Assembly: GCA_958296165.1 (NCBI GenBank)
Contig: OY282447.1
Span: forward strand, 4,935,154-4,999,153
Direction: 5' to 3'
From: an uncultured Pseudomonadales bacterium
GTDB lineage: Bacteria; Pseudomonadota; Gammaproteobacteria; Pseudomonadales; Azotimanducaceae
Length of the DNA: 64,000 nt
Positions within the stretch are counted from its first letter, which is position 1; every line of letters starts with the position of its first letter. Position numbers and translations under genes: made by a program. Below, piece by piece: positions 1-8,463 of this stretch. Under the pieces are notes generated by a model. The model saw only the letters and a program-made list of their open reading frames with translations, made no database searches and had not been told where the DNA came from.

Positions 1-396
1 AGCTGCAAGGAGCGAGCCACCAGAATACAGCTCTACGTCGGGATCTATTCCATCACCTCTGATGGTTTGCAGCGACGCCGCGGGTCCCTGTGGTCGGCCA
101 GCGTCTCGAACGACGGTTACGTATGTGGGATATTCCGATGTGCCGTACCATACTTCGCACATTGAATTGAGCACATCAGATCCAGCACGAATATCATCGG
201 CGTTGAATCCCTTGTACTCTCCACGAAGGTCATACGTGTCTCTTATGACACTCGACAGGCACACGCCTAACGCATCAAGTACAGTAGTCTTGCCGACGCC
301 GTTCACGCCAACTATCAAGTTGAATCCAGGGTTGAAATTGAACTCAGCCGCCTCTATGGCTCGCACGTTCGCGAGCTTTAGGCGCGCAACTCTCAT
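1..396 (-). CDS. SMC/RecF-like ATPase, N-terminal 132 residues (runs off left edge)
   Basis: The visible part reads as the first 132 residues of an ATPase of the SMC/RecF/AAA_23 kind. A core strand ends in the P-loop GVNGVGKT at residues 30-37, preceded by the usual RLKLANVRAIE type of start. The ATG at 394-396 overlaps the TGA of the upstream HsdM-HsdS fusion (ATGA), so the two are translationally coupled. The rest, including any Walker B, zinc hook, TOPRIM or nuclease domain, lies outside the window. Proteins of this kind in type I loci include RloC-type anticodon nucleases and OLD/GajA-like nucleases, but the sequence seen here cannot tell them apart. Function beyond ATP binding is unknown. 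Confidence 0.75.
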   Translation of the reverse strand, partial: MRVARLKLANVRAIEAAEFNFNPGFNLIVGVNGVGKTTVLDALGVCLSSVIRDTYDLRGEYKGFNADDIRAGSDVLNSMCEVWYGTSEYPTYVTVVRDAGRPQGPAASLQTIRGDGIDPDVELYSGGSLLAA

Positions 397-3095
397 ATCA
401 CGCGCCGTAGATCGATTTGTCCGATAACAGCATCGGATATAACTGCTACCCGACGTTCGTTGATGATAGAGATTGTTCTGTCTACTACCGATTGGATATA
501 ATCAATTTTCGCAATGGCAGTAGTTAAGCTATTGACTATGCTCTCCTGCTCGTTCGGTGGTGGAACCGGCACACGCAGATTCGCGATCTGTGTGCATGTG
601 AGTGCCCCCTTTGTCCCTCCGCCATCGTCACTGATACTTCTAAGAAAATCGTAGGCAGCCGACAGCGCCCACTTCAGGAACCATGGCTTGAGCCGAGAGC
701 CTCTAGGTTGGATGAACGCGAGGTGTTGATTGATGGTCGCGTCCATTGAGAGGACGGATGCTCGCCCCCTAGTCTTTCCTTGGCCAGTAATTGCGATCAA
801 GACAGCGCCACTTTTGACTATTGGCAAATGATATCGTCGAATTGCGAGTTTGGTCACAAATTGATCCGCGGAAGTTATCTCCGCCTGGTTTACCGCACCG
901 CTGTTAAGCCAAGGAATTCCTTCATCAGCCCAATATGAATCATTGCTGCGGCTCGGAGTTGACCCACTACCAACGAGTGCTAGGTGCCCGAGCTTCCAAA
1001 TCTCCCAATGTGCTGGAACTCGATCTACCCAGGAAAGGCCGCAATCCCGCAAGGGTACCGAAGGGTTTAGGCCGCGGGTAACAGCTTGGGTGACCGTCCT
1101 AAACAGCCGCATGATTTCTTCTGCCGCTCTATTCAGGTCCGCGTCGATCTCTTCCGGCGGCCTCCGCGGGGTGTACTTGTAGAAATGTCGGTTGAAGTTG
1201 ATCTCATACCCTACTGTATCCTTGCTCCGGTCCATCGAGGCATCGGGAACATGAGGGCGCACTTCTCGCTCGAAGTAGGCACCCACGTCCTCGGTGAGGG
1301 GAACCCTCTCGTGATCGCGCAGGTCGGGATCGGGCTCGCTGCCTTGGTCTTCCCCATCCTTGGCTACTGCCGCCGCTTTCGGATCCTTCTCGGTGAACAC
1401 ATAGCGGAATATCTCCCACTCCTTCTTCTTCCACCGAGATCCTTGGTCGTGCAGCAACTTCCCGATGCGCTTCTTTACGGCGTTCCAGTCGCGCTTGGGT
1501 TCTCGGCCAAGCGTCTTGTCGATGCCTTGAACGTCGTCCAGCAACCAAGGGCAAGCGTCCAAGAAGCGGGCTTTGTCATCGACGCTCATCTGATAGCGCA
1601 GCCGCAAGGGGCGCTCCACCGTCACGCGCGTGTAGCCGAATTGCTCGTTCTTGAAGATCTTGGAGCGCTCCCCGTTCCTGAACTGCCCGTAGAGGCACAC
1701 GATTTCTTCGATCTGCTTTTCCGACAGGTGGCGGCGCTTGTCGCCGAGGCTGCGTCTGCTGTCGGCGCTGCCACCGGGGGTCCAGAGGTCGCGGGCATCC
1801 AGTAGCTGGATTTTGCCCTTGCGCCGCCGCTCCTTGTTATTGGTGACCATCCAGATGTAGGTACCGATACCGGTGTTGTAGAACATCTGCTCCGGCAGCG
1901 CGATGATCGCCTCCAGCCAGTCGTTTTCGATGATCCAACGGCGGATGTTGCTCTCGCCGGAACCGGCGCCGCCGCTGAACAAGGGGGAGCCCGATAACAC
2001 GATGGCGAGGCGGGCGCCGTGCTTGTGCTCGTCAGGGCGCAACGGTTCGAACTTGTGGAGCATGTGCTGCAGGAATAGCAGGGAGCCGTCGTTCACCCTC
2101 GGCAGACCGGCCCCGAAACGGCCAGCGAAGCCCTGCTTCTCGTGCTCGCGCTTCACGTCGCTTTGTTGCCGCTTCCAGTCGACGCCGAAGGGCGGGTTGG
2201 TAAGGAAGTAATCGAAGGTCTCGCCAACGAACTGATCTTCCGTAAGGCTGTCACCGAAGCGCACGTTATTGCCACCGCTGTTGTGGTCTACTTGCTTCAT
2301 CAACATGTCGGAAGCGGCGGTGGCGTAGGCGCGCTTGTTGTAGTCCTGCCCGTACACATACAGTTGCGCGTCCCTGTGGTGGTCGCGCAAATAGCTCTGC
2401 GCCTCTGCGAGCATGCCGCCGGTGCCACAGGCCGGATCCAACAGCTTGCGCACCACCCCGGGCTTGGCGAGCAGATCATCGTCATGGATGAACAGCAGGT
2501 TCACCATCAGGCGGATGACCTCGCGAGGAGTGAAGATGACCTCGCGAGGAGTGAAGTGGTCCCCAGCGGTCTCGTTGGCAAGTTCGTTGAAACGGCGGAT
2601 CAGATTCTCGAAGATCAGGCCCATCTGCTCGTTCGGCACGCGGTCCGGGTGCAAATCGACCTCGCGGAACTCTGAGACGACCAAGTAGAGGATGTTGGCC
2701 TCCCGCATCTTCTCGATTTCGGCGCCGAACTCGAAATAGTCCTCGAAGATGCGGCGCACCTCTGCCGAGAAGCCTTGGATGTAACTGGTTAGATGATGGG
2801 CGATGTTGTCCGGGTCTCCCGCCAGCTTCTTGAAGTCCAGCGGCGAGTGGTTGTGGAAGCGCTGACCAGCCGCTTCGTTGAGCCTGCGCTCCAAGGCGTT
2901 CCCCTTCATCTTGCTGCCCATGCACCGCTTGTGTTCAGCCAGCACTTTGGCCTTGGTTGGGGCCAGCACGCAATCGAAGCGTCGCAGCACCGTCATGGGC
3001 AGCATCACTCGTTCGTACTGCGGCGGGCGGTAGGGGCCGCGCAGCAGGTCGGCGATCTGCCAGATCAGGTTGGAGAAGTAGCTGTGGTCGGGCAT
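393..3095 (-). CDS. Type I-like DNA methyltransferase fused to a single-TRD specificity domain (HsdM-HsdS)
   Basis: A 900-residue protein. Residues 1-500 are an HsdM adenine methyltransferase: an N-terminal helical domain typical of HsdM, motif I DPACGTG (220-226) binding S-adenosylmethionine, and catalytic motif IV NPPF (300-303). Residues 689-900 look like half an HsdS subunit: one target-recognition domain beginning WVDRVPAHWE, then a C-terminal helix with PVPPPNEQESI. Classical HsdS has two such domains in a separate protein, so this fusion probably dimerises to read a bipartite site. A start at 3095 (MPDHSYFSNLIW) is preferred over the upstream TTG at 3116 because it matches HsdM N-termini. 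Residues 181-194 carry a perfect duplication of FTPREVI. No HsdR is visible; the overlapping downstream ATPase gene may take that place or HsdR may lie further left. Confidence 0.9.
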   Translation of the reverse strand: MPDHSYFSNLIWQIADLLRGPYRPPQYERVMLPMTVLRRFDCVLAPTKAKVLAEHKRCMGSKMKGNALERRLNEAAGQRFHNHSPLDFKKLAGDPDNIAHHLTSYIQGFSAEVRRIFEDYFEFGAEIEKMREANILYLVVSEFREVDLHPDRVPNEQMGLIFENLIRRFNELANETAGDHFTPREVIFTPREVIRLMVNLLFIHDDDLLAKPGVVRKLLDPACGTGGMLAEAQSYLRDHHRDAQLYVYGQDYNKRAYATAASDMLMKQVDHNSGGNNVRFGDSLTEDQFVGETFDYFLTNPPFGVDWKRQQSDVKREHEKQGFAGRFGAGLPRVNDGSLLFLQHMLHKFEPLRPDEHKHGARLAIVLSGSPLFSGGAGSGESNIRRWIIENDWLEAIIALPEQMFYNTGIGTYIWMVTNNKERRRKGKIQLLDARDLWTPGGSADSRRSLGDKRRHLSEKQIEEIVCLYGQFRNGERSKIFKNEQFGYTRVTVERPLRLRYQMSVDDKARFLDACPWLLDDVQGIDKTLGREPKRDWNAVKKRIGKLLHDQGSRWKKKEWEIFRYVFTEKDPKAAAVAKDGEDQGSEPDPDLRDHERVPLTEDVGAYFEREVRPHVPDASMDRSKDTVGYEINFNRHFYKYTPRRPPEEIDADLNRAAEEIMRLFRTVTQAVTRGLNPSVPLRDCGLSWVDRVPAHWEIWKLGHLALVGSGSTPSRSNDSYWADEGIPWLNSGAVNQAEITSADQFVTKLAIRRYHLPIVKSGAVLIAITGQGKTRGRASVLSMDATINQHLAFIQPRGSRLKPWFLKWALSAAYDFLRSISDDGGGTKGALTCTQIANLRVPVPPPNEQESIVNSLTTAIAKIDYIQSVVDRTISIINERRVAVISDAVIGQIDLRRVI
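2514..2555. repeat. Perfect 21-bp tandem duplication inside hsdM-S
   Basis: Two adjacent identical 21-bp units (2514-2534 and 2535-2555) encode FTPREVI twice in the methyltransferase. Family members normally have this segment once, in the pattern (Y/F)TPREV(I/V)xLMV. The duplication keeps the frame and inserts seven residues just before the S-adenosylmethionine-binding motif. Confidence 0.95.
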
Positions 3096-3157
3096 TGCAC
3101 GAGAGAGCGAAGCCAATTGGCCCTTCCAAGATAGACGAAGTATGCTTTAGCTGGCAC

Positions 3158-3186
3158 TTGGCGGCAAACATCCTTGCCGCTACGCT
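3158..3186 (+). promoter_or_regulatory. Possible sigma-70 promoter for the amidohydrolase gene
   Basis: TTGGCG at 3158-3163 and TACGCT at 3181-3186 are separated by 17 bp, in the intergenic space between the divergent hsdM-S and amidohydrolase genes. The predicted start lies about 35 bp downstream. Judged by eye only. Confidence 0.3.
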
Positions 3187-3222
3187 ATGCTCTTAATCAC
3201 AAACAACGGGGAGGACAAACCC

Positions 3223-4884
3223 ATGAGTCACGATTTGGTTATTCGCGGCGGCAGCGTGGTGGACGGCAGTGGTGCGGAACCGTTCACTGCGGATGTCGCC
3301 ATCGACGGCGACACCATCGTCGATATTGGCAAGGTGGCCGCCAAAGGTGCGCAGGAAATAGACGCGGACGGCCTGAACGTCTCGCCCGGCTTCATCGACT
3401 TGCACACGCATCTCGATGCGCAGATCGGCTGGGACCCGCAGGTCACCTCGGTTTCCTGGCACGGCGTGACCACGGCGCTGCTCGGCAACTGCGGGGTTAC
3501 CTTCGCACCCTGCAAAGCAGCGGATCGCGAGTTCCTCGCCGGCATGATGGAAACGGTGGAGGACATTCCGAAGAACGCCATCCTGCACGGCCTGCCGTGG
3601 AACTGGGAATCCTACGGCGGCTATCTCGATGCGCTGGAGGCCCTTGGGCCTTCCATCAACATCGCTGGCTTGGTGGGGCATTGCGCGGTGCGCTTCTATG
3701 TGATGGGCGAACGGGCGGTGGAAGAGCCCGCCAGCGCGGACGAAGTGCGGCAAATCGCCGAACTTGCCGGGCAGTCGGTGCAGCAAGGCGCGGTGGGCTT
3801 TTCCACCAACCGGCTGCCAGGCCACCGGCTGCCGGACGGTCGCTCCATCCCCGGTACGTTCGCCCACCGCGACGAGCTGCGGGCGGTCGCCAAGGAAGTC
3901 GGCAAGCATGGCGGCATCATGCAAACCGTCTCGGACTTCCGCGAGTTCGACGAGGAAATCGGTCTCATCGCCGACGAAGCGCGCAGCGCACGCGCGGCGC
4001 TGTTCAGTTCCGCCGTCGAGATGGGCCACGAACGCTTGAACGAGCGCGTCCAGGCCATGCGCGAAGAAGGCCTGAACGTCACCTCGGTAACCGTGCCGCG
4101 CAGCGGCGGCGGCGTTGGCGGTCTTTCCACCAACAACTTCTTCCGCACCGCGGCCTGGAACGAGCTGCGCAAGCTGGATTTGCCGGGGCGCCTGAACGCC
4201 ATCCGCAATCCGCAGACGCGGCGCAGCCTGATCGACGAAGTGAAGGCGCAAGGAGAGCAGGCGGCAGAAGGCATGAAGCGCTGGTTCTACATGGGCGACC
4301 AAGCGCGTCCACGCTACACCCAGAATCCCAACGAGAGCCTCTACCACCAGGCTCAAGCCGCCGGCGAGCACCCGGTGGAGACCTGGCTGCGCATCAGCGA
4401 CGCAACCGACGGCAAGGCGCTGTTCCACTTGCGCGGCTTCAACGTCAACCTCACTGCTCTTGAGGAACTCATCAAGACGGATTGGGCGATGCCGGGCCTT
4501 GGCGATGCCGGTGCGCACGTGAGTCAGATGATCGATTCCGGCTGGTCGACGTTCATCCTTTCGCATTGGCACCGGGACCGCGGCGTGTATTCCCTGCCGG
4601 AAGCGGTACGACGCATCAGCGCCGTGCCGGCCAACGTGCTTGGCCTTGTAGACCGCGGCACCTTGGCCATCGGCAAACGGGCAGACGTCAACGTGTTCGA
4701 CATCGCGCACCTCGAAGAGCGGATGCCGGAGATCGTTCACGATTTCCCGTTCGGCGCACCCCGCTTCATTCAGCGCGCAGCTGGCTACAAGGCAACGGTG
4801 TGCAACGGCAGCGTGGTGCTGCGCGACGACGAACTCACTGGCGAATGCGCCGGACGGGTGTTGCGCAACCCAGCTGCGGCGTAA
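3223..4884 (+). CDS. N-acyl-D-amino-acid deacylase / D-aminoacylase family amidohydrolase
   Basis: A 553-residue metal-dependent amidohydrolase of the D-aminoacylase type, which removes acyl groups from N-acyl-D-amino acids. The metal-binding HTHLD (61-65) follows the usual PGFIDL strand, and the Cys of GNCG (about residue 90) matches the zinc-ligand cysteine of D-aminoacylases. A late GDAGAHVS block is also typical. The ATG at 3223 is chosen over an in-frame upstream start because a strong GGGGAGG lies just before it and the protein then begins with the family-like strand DLVIRGG. It is transcribed alone, away from the modification locus, with hairpins after the stop. The exact substrate is not evident from sequence. 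Confidence 0.9.
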   Translation: MSHDLVIRGGSVVDGSGAEPFTADVAIDGDTIVDIGKVAAKGAQEIDADGLNVSPGFIDLHTHLDAQIGWDPQVTSVSWHGVTTALLGNCGVTFAPCKAADREFLAGMMETVEDIPKNAILHGLPWNWESYGGYLDALEALGPSINIAGLVGHCAVRFYVMGERAVEEPASADEVRQIAELAGQSVQQGAVGFSTNRLPGHRLPDGRSIPGTFAHRDELRAVAKEVGKHGGIMQTVSDFREFDEEIGLIADEARSARAALFSSAVEMGHERLNERVQAMREEGLNVTSVTVPRSGGGVGGLSTNNFFRTAAWNELRKLDLPGRLNAIRNPQTRRSLIDEVKAQGEQAAEGMKRWFYMGDQARPRYTQNPNESLYHQAQAAGEHPVETWLRISDATDGKALFHLRGFNVNLTALEELIKTDWAMPGLGDAGAHVSQMIDSGWSTFILSHWHRDRGVYSLPEAVRRISAVPANVLGLVDRGTLAIGKRADVNVFDIAHLEERMPEIVHDFPFGAPRFIQRAAGYKATVCNGSVVLRDDELTGECAGRVLRNPAAA

Positions 4885-4899
4885 GCAAGGGAGTGCAGG

Positions 4900-4950
4900 G
4901 CCGGGCACTGGCGTGGTGCCCGGCTTGCCGCGCCGCTCGAAGACGGCGCG
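4900..4950 (+). terminator. Two tandem hairpins after the amidohydrolase gene
   Basis: GCCGGGCAC (4900-4908) pairs with GTGCCCGGC (4916-4924) across a 7-nt loop. CGCGCCG (4929-4935) pairs with CGGCGCG (4944-4950) across an 8-nt loop. Neither is followed by a clear T-run, so this is a probable transcript end or stabilising structure rather than a textbook intrinsic terminator. Confidence 0.4.
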
Positions 4951-5113
4951 AACGGCTCGGCACGAACACTAGTTGGTCTATTTCGCCGCTGAACTTCGCC
5001 GCCAAACGCCGGCGTATTGCTTCCTCATAGCGAAATCAATGCGTTATGGCTACCAGCAGCGCTGGCACAGACATTGCACTATGATCTGCCAACTAGGAAC
5101 GAGAGGCGACCCG

Positions 5114-5347
5114 ATGGGCATTTGGACTTTCTTCGCACTGTGCGTGGTTTGCGGCTGCGCCTTGGAAGCCTACCGCGCCTACGTGAAATCCAAGACCGCA
5201 CGCGGCGGCGACGTCGCCAAGCTGGAGGCCCGCATCGCCGCCTTGGAGGGGGACGGGAACTTGGAAGAACGGGTACGCACGTTGGAGGCCATCGTCACGG
5301 ACCCGAAGTTCCAGCTCGACCACGAATTGAAGCAGTTGCGGGAGTAG
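5114..5347 (+). CDS. Small membrane-anchored coiled-coil protein, PspB-like
   Basis: A 77-residue protein with one N-terminal membrane helix (about 3-20, Cys-rich) followed by a basic stretch and a coiled coil with heptad-like Leu/Ile spacing. It ends in a second short amphipathic segment. The layout and size match PspB of the phage-shock response and related envelope-stress proteins. No pspA or pspC gene is nearby, so the family call is tentative. The ATG at 5114 is preferred because a GAGAGGCGA ribosome-binding sequence precedes it; an in-frame upstream start would add a hydrophilic leader before the helix. It converges with the TadG-like gene. Confidence 0.55.
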   Translation: MGIWTFFALCVVCGCALEAYRAYVKSKTARGGDVAKLEARIAALEGDGNLEERVRTLEAIVTDPKFQLDHELKQLRE

Positions 5348-5374
5348 TGCATAGCACCACCCGCTAGCGCCCGC

Positions 5375-7942
5375 CTAATTCAGGAAGCGCAGATTGCGCC
5401 GTACCGAGAAGATTTCGCGGAAGGTGGCGGTTAGGCTGGCGGCCGTCGGTGACTCGTAGAGGTCTTTGTTCCGATCGCCGCCGGCCGCGTCGATGCATTT
5501 CCGCAATTCTTCAATGACCGCCTCCTGCCTGCGTCTGAGCTCTACCCAACTTTCGGGGAAGAGTGTGCTTATGAAGACGATTTTGATTTGCACGCCGCGT
5601 TGTTTGGCTAGGTCGCATGCATCCAGCATCCAATCGTTCAACCGTGTCTTCGCGGCTGTTTGGAGCTGGCCGGTCAATCCGGCGTAAGGCGCAACGCCCG
5701 CCACGGGCTGGCCGCCAACTTGCACGAGGTCCTCCACGCGCCCATAGGATGTAAACGACGAAGTGGCGCGGCAGGCACCGTCGTCGTACACCGGGCGACC
5801 GTCTAGGCCGAAGCCGTTGTCTGTATTCACCAGCACGTCGGTCACGCTGTTGCCGTCGGCGTCGAATCCGCCGCCGCGGAACAAGTCCCACGGCGTCAAA
5901 TTGGCCAGCACGTTCTTGCCTGCGGTAGGCAGAGTGACCTCCATCGACTTCTCGACGGCGGCCACCACGCGGTTCAAGGAATCGCCGCTGAATTGGTCGT
6001 TGGCGTCCAAGCCATCGAAACGCTGGTTGAACGCGGTAGCCGTGGTGTCGCCAACGGCATCGTCGAAAGTCGCCGATGTGATGTCCTTGAACTCCGAGCA
6101 TACCGTGGCCCCCCCGATGTTGAGGTTGTTGGTAGACGGAGAGCCGTAGAACACGTAGTCCGTGTCATTCAGAACCCTGCCTCGATCGCTGGTCCTGCCT
6201 AACGTATTCTCGCCATCGCTGATGAGCAGGATGGTCTTTTTCACGAATTGGCGGCAGTGAGCGCCGGTCTCGTCTTCGGCGCACGGCGTTAGCGGACGCT
6301 TGGCGTTAGCCGCATCCTTAGTCGCCCAAATGTCTTTCCACAGCGGCGACAACACGCGAAGCCCCCAAACGATGCCGAGATGCCCAAAAGTGCCGGATCG
6401 AGCATTCGGTATGAAGATCATGGCCTCGAGCGCATCCGTGCTAGCGCGCAACGTCGTTGCATCTTCGACTAGCGGCTGGATGGATACAGACGGGCAGTAC
6501 CAGTCACCTCCCCCGTTGGTAAACGACCACTTGTTGTTGCCGCCACGGGCATACTGCACGATGTGCATGTCTGACAACTTGCCCGGATTCAGCGTTTCCA
6601 GCAATGCACCGTGCAGGCGAGCGTCCGCGGTGCCGCTCACATCGGTGTCCGGCCAGGAATAGGCGGTGAAGCGGGTGTTCGCGTCCGTGGTGTTGGGCGG
6701 CGCATCGGAAAGATGCAGGGGTTCGTTCGTCAAGGCGGTCGATTTCGGCGTCCAAGCGGCTACGTCCGCCCGCGCCGGCCATAGGCCGGCGTTTCGGCTC
6801 ATGTCCGAATGCCAGCAGCCGGCCGTACACAGCGTGCAGTCATCGTCGCCGTCGGCGCAACTCGCTTGACACCCCGTCGCGCAAGCTGCCGGTCGGGCGG
6901 ACGCATCCCAATACGCGCCCCAACGCGCCATCACGCAACCGTTCCAAAAGTCCTCTCGCTGAACGGACCACGTACCGAAGCCCGGCGCTTCGTCGGTGAG
7001 GTCTATGTTCCAAGCGCCGTCCAGCTTCCAACTCTTCGGCGTATCGAAGATCGGCAACGTCTGGGTCTGCAAATCGTTGCCCCATGTGCCGCCGGTGCTG
7101 CCGTAGTTGTGAAACGTATCCACCCAATGGCCGCTCGTGACGGCGCTCGCGTCGTCGTGGGCGGCGCCGCCGAGCAAGTGCGCGTAGCGTCTCTTGCCCG
7201 CCGTTTCTCCGGTTCCGCTCGTGTCGCCGACGTTGACCACGCTGCCGAACGGCACCAAGCCGATGGTCATGGTGCCGGTGTTGTTGGCACTCGCCGTCTC
7301 CATAGCTTGAACGGCGACCTCAATGGCCTCCTTCAAGGCAGCCATTCGCGTCGCTGTCTTGCCCGTTTCCAGTATGTTTCCCATCGACGGACTGACGTCG
7401 GCGGCTATGACGGTCTCGTAGCGATCGACGTCCACCGTGACGGCGACCGTCTGGCGTGGCAGATTGACGTTGTCGTCACTGCCGTCGCCGCCCCAGAGTT
7501 TCTGGTATTTGTACTGGGCGGCGCCGCCGATGCTGATGCGGGTGATGCCGGTATCGGATTCGTAGTTCACCGTTACGTCGTCGGCGGACACCGTCAAGCC
7601 CGGCGTAAGCCCGCCGAGCACGCCGGCGACGCGCTCCTTGATCTGCTGCTGCACTTCGGTCTCGGTTACGCGCGAGAGCAGCTGGCCGGCGGATGACACG
7701 GCGGCGCGCAACGCGGCGCGCAGTTCTTCGGTTTGCGCTTCGCGCCACGAGTAGTTGGTCATCAACGCGCCGACGCTGGTGAGTAGCGTCATGCCGACGA
7801 ATCCGGTCAGCAGCATGGCGCCACCGCGCCGGCACTTGGCGAACGCCAGCAACGCGCGCCGCGGTGCGTCAAGCCATCGGCGACGCGCTATGGTCGTTGT
7901 TGGTGCTGTGGTCTGCTGGCAGGCGACGTTCGCATGTTCCAT
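5375..7942 (-). CDS. TadG-like pilus-assembly/secreted protein with von Willebrand factor A domain
   Basis: An 855-residue protein with the TadE/TadG layout: a short basic N-terminus (KCRRGG at about 37), one membrane helix (about 43-62), then a large extracytoplasmic part with a VWA fold. The MIDAS motif DVSPSMG is at 182-188, and the later strand ILLISDGENT fits the VWA core. TadG proteins accompany Tad/Flp pili, but no other tad gene is in the window. An unusual insert carries six clustered cysteines (354, 358, 362, 369, 372, 376). The ATG at 7942 follows a GAGGAGAT ribosome-binding site. The same-strand gene before it ends 29 bp upstream, so co-transcription with the DUF6644/DUF6152 genes is possible. 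Confidence 0.8.
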   Translation of the reverse strand: MEHANVACQQTTAPTTTIARRRWLDAPRRALLAFAKCRRGGAMLLTGFVGMTLLTSVGALMTNYSWREAQTEELRAALRAAVSSAGQLLSRVTETEVQQQIKERVAGVLGGLTPGLTVSADDVTVNYESDTGITRISIGGAAQYKYQKLWGGDGSDDNVNLPRQTVAVTVDVDRYETVIAADVSPSMGNILETGKTATRMAALKEAIEVAVQAMETASANNTGTMTIGLVPFGSVVNVGDTSGTGETAGKRRYAHLLGGAAHDDASAVTSGHWVDTFHNYGSTGGTWGNDLQTQTLPIFDTPKSWKLDGAWNIDLTDEAPGFGTWSVQREDFWNGCVMARWGAYWDASARPAACATGCQASCADGDDDCTLCTAGCWHSDMSRNAGLWPARADVAAWTPKSTALTNEPLHLSDAPPNTTDANTRFTAYSWPDTDVSGTADARLHGALLETLNPGKLSDMHIVQYARGGNNKWSFTNGGGDWYCPSVSIQPLVEDATTLRASTDALEAMIFIPNARSGTFGHLGIVWGLRVLSPLWKDIWATKDAANAKRPLTPCAEDETGAHCRQFVKKTILLISDGENTLGRTSDRGRVLNDTDYVFYGSPSTNNLNIGGATVCSEFKDITSATFDDAVGDTTATAFNQRFDGLDANDQFSGDSLNRVVAAVEKSMEVTLPTAGKNVLANLTPWDLFRGGGFDADGNSVTDVLVNTDNGFGLDGRPVYDDGACRATSSFTSYGRVEDLVQVGGQPVAGVAPYAGLTGQLQTAAKTRLNDWMLDACDLAKQRGVQIKIVFISTLFPESWVELRRRQEAVIEELRKCIDAAGGDRNKDLYESPTAASLTATFREIFSVRRNLRFLN

Positions 7943-7971
7943 CGAGATCTCCTCAAGCGCCCATTGCTAGT

Positions 7972-8463
7972 TTAGCCTGAAAAGCCGATCCAGCGCCCAG
8001 CTGCCGCCACCGTGAACCAGGTCGCCAGCGAGAGCGCGGCGACCCCTTTCATCAGCCATGCCGGCGCGTCGTCCCTGGCGGCGACGCGGTTGCGAACGGC
8101 GAAGGTGAAAGCGATGCCCAGGATCAGCGCGGTTATCTTGACCTCGAAGGAATTGTTGAAGCAGCACTTCACGGCTTCCGTGAGAAACAGCAGCACGCCG
8201 GTGACCAACATCAACGCCAAGCTCGCTAAGAACCAAGGTTTGGCATTCGCGGCCACTTGCGCCGGCGAGAGGCGCACGAGCCCAGCGCCTAAGAGCCGCA
8301 TGTCTACCACTAGGATCGAGCCGCCGATGGCCGCCAAGCCCACCAAGTGGACGGCCCAGATGGCCGGCATCAGCCAAAGCGACTCTCGCACCGTGCTGCC
8401 GAGCCAAGTCTGCTCCAAGCTGTCGTAGAGCGGCAACCAGCCGAACATCTCGCACCAAGTCAT
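7972..8463 (-). CDS. DUF6644-like membrane protein (second copy)
   Basis: A 163-residue protein with about four membrane helices. It shares its plan with the gene just upstream: an ESLWLMP segment, a helix ending in VVDMRLLGAGL, a tryptophan-containing third helix, and a last helix ending WFTVAAAGRWIGF. It is therefore a tandem paralogue, a little shorter. The start ATG (8461-8463) overlaps the upstream stop in ATGA, so an in-frame extension upstream is rejected. Function is unknown; the neighbourhood of DUF6152 and secreted WEGDTLV proteins suggests a small envelope module. Confidence 0.75.
   Translation of the reverse strand: MTWCEMFGWLPLYDSLEQTWLGSTVRESLWLMPAIWAVHLVGLAAIGGSILVVDMRLLGAGLVRLSPAQVAANAKPWFLASLALMLVTGVLLFLTEAVKCCFNNSFEVKITALILGIAFTFAVRNRVAARDDAPAWLMKGVAALSLATWFTVAAAGRWIGFSG

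Noticed and set aside
3193-4908. 571-codon minus-strand frame opposite the amidohydrolase
   Set aside because: The plus strand has a clear family match and ribosome-binding site; the antisense product has no recognisable motif.
5347-5357. GTGCATAGCAC palindrome between convergent genes
   Set aside because: Only a 4-bp stem with a 3-nt loop and no T-run; too weak to call a terminator.
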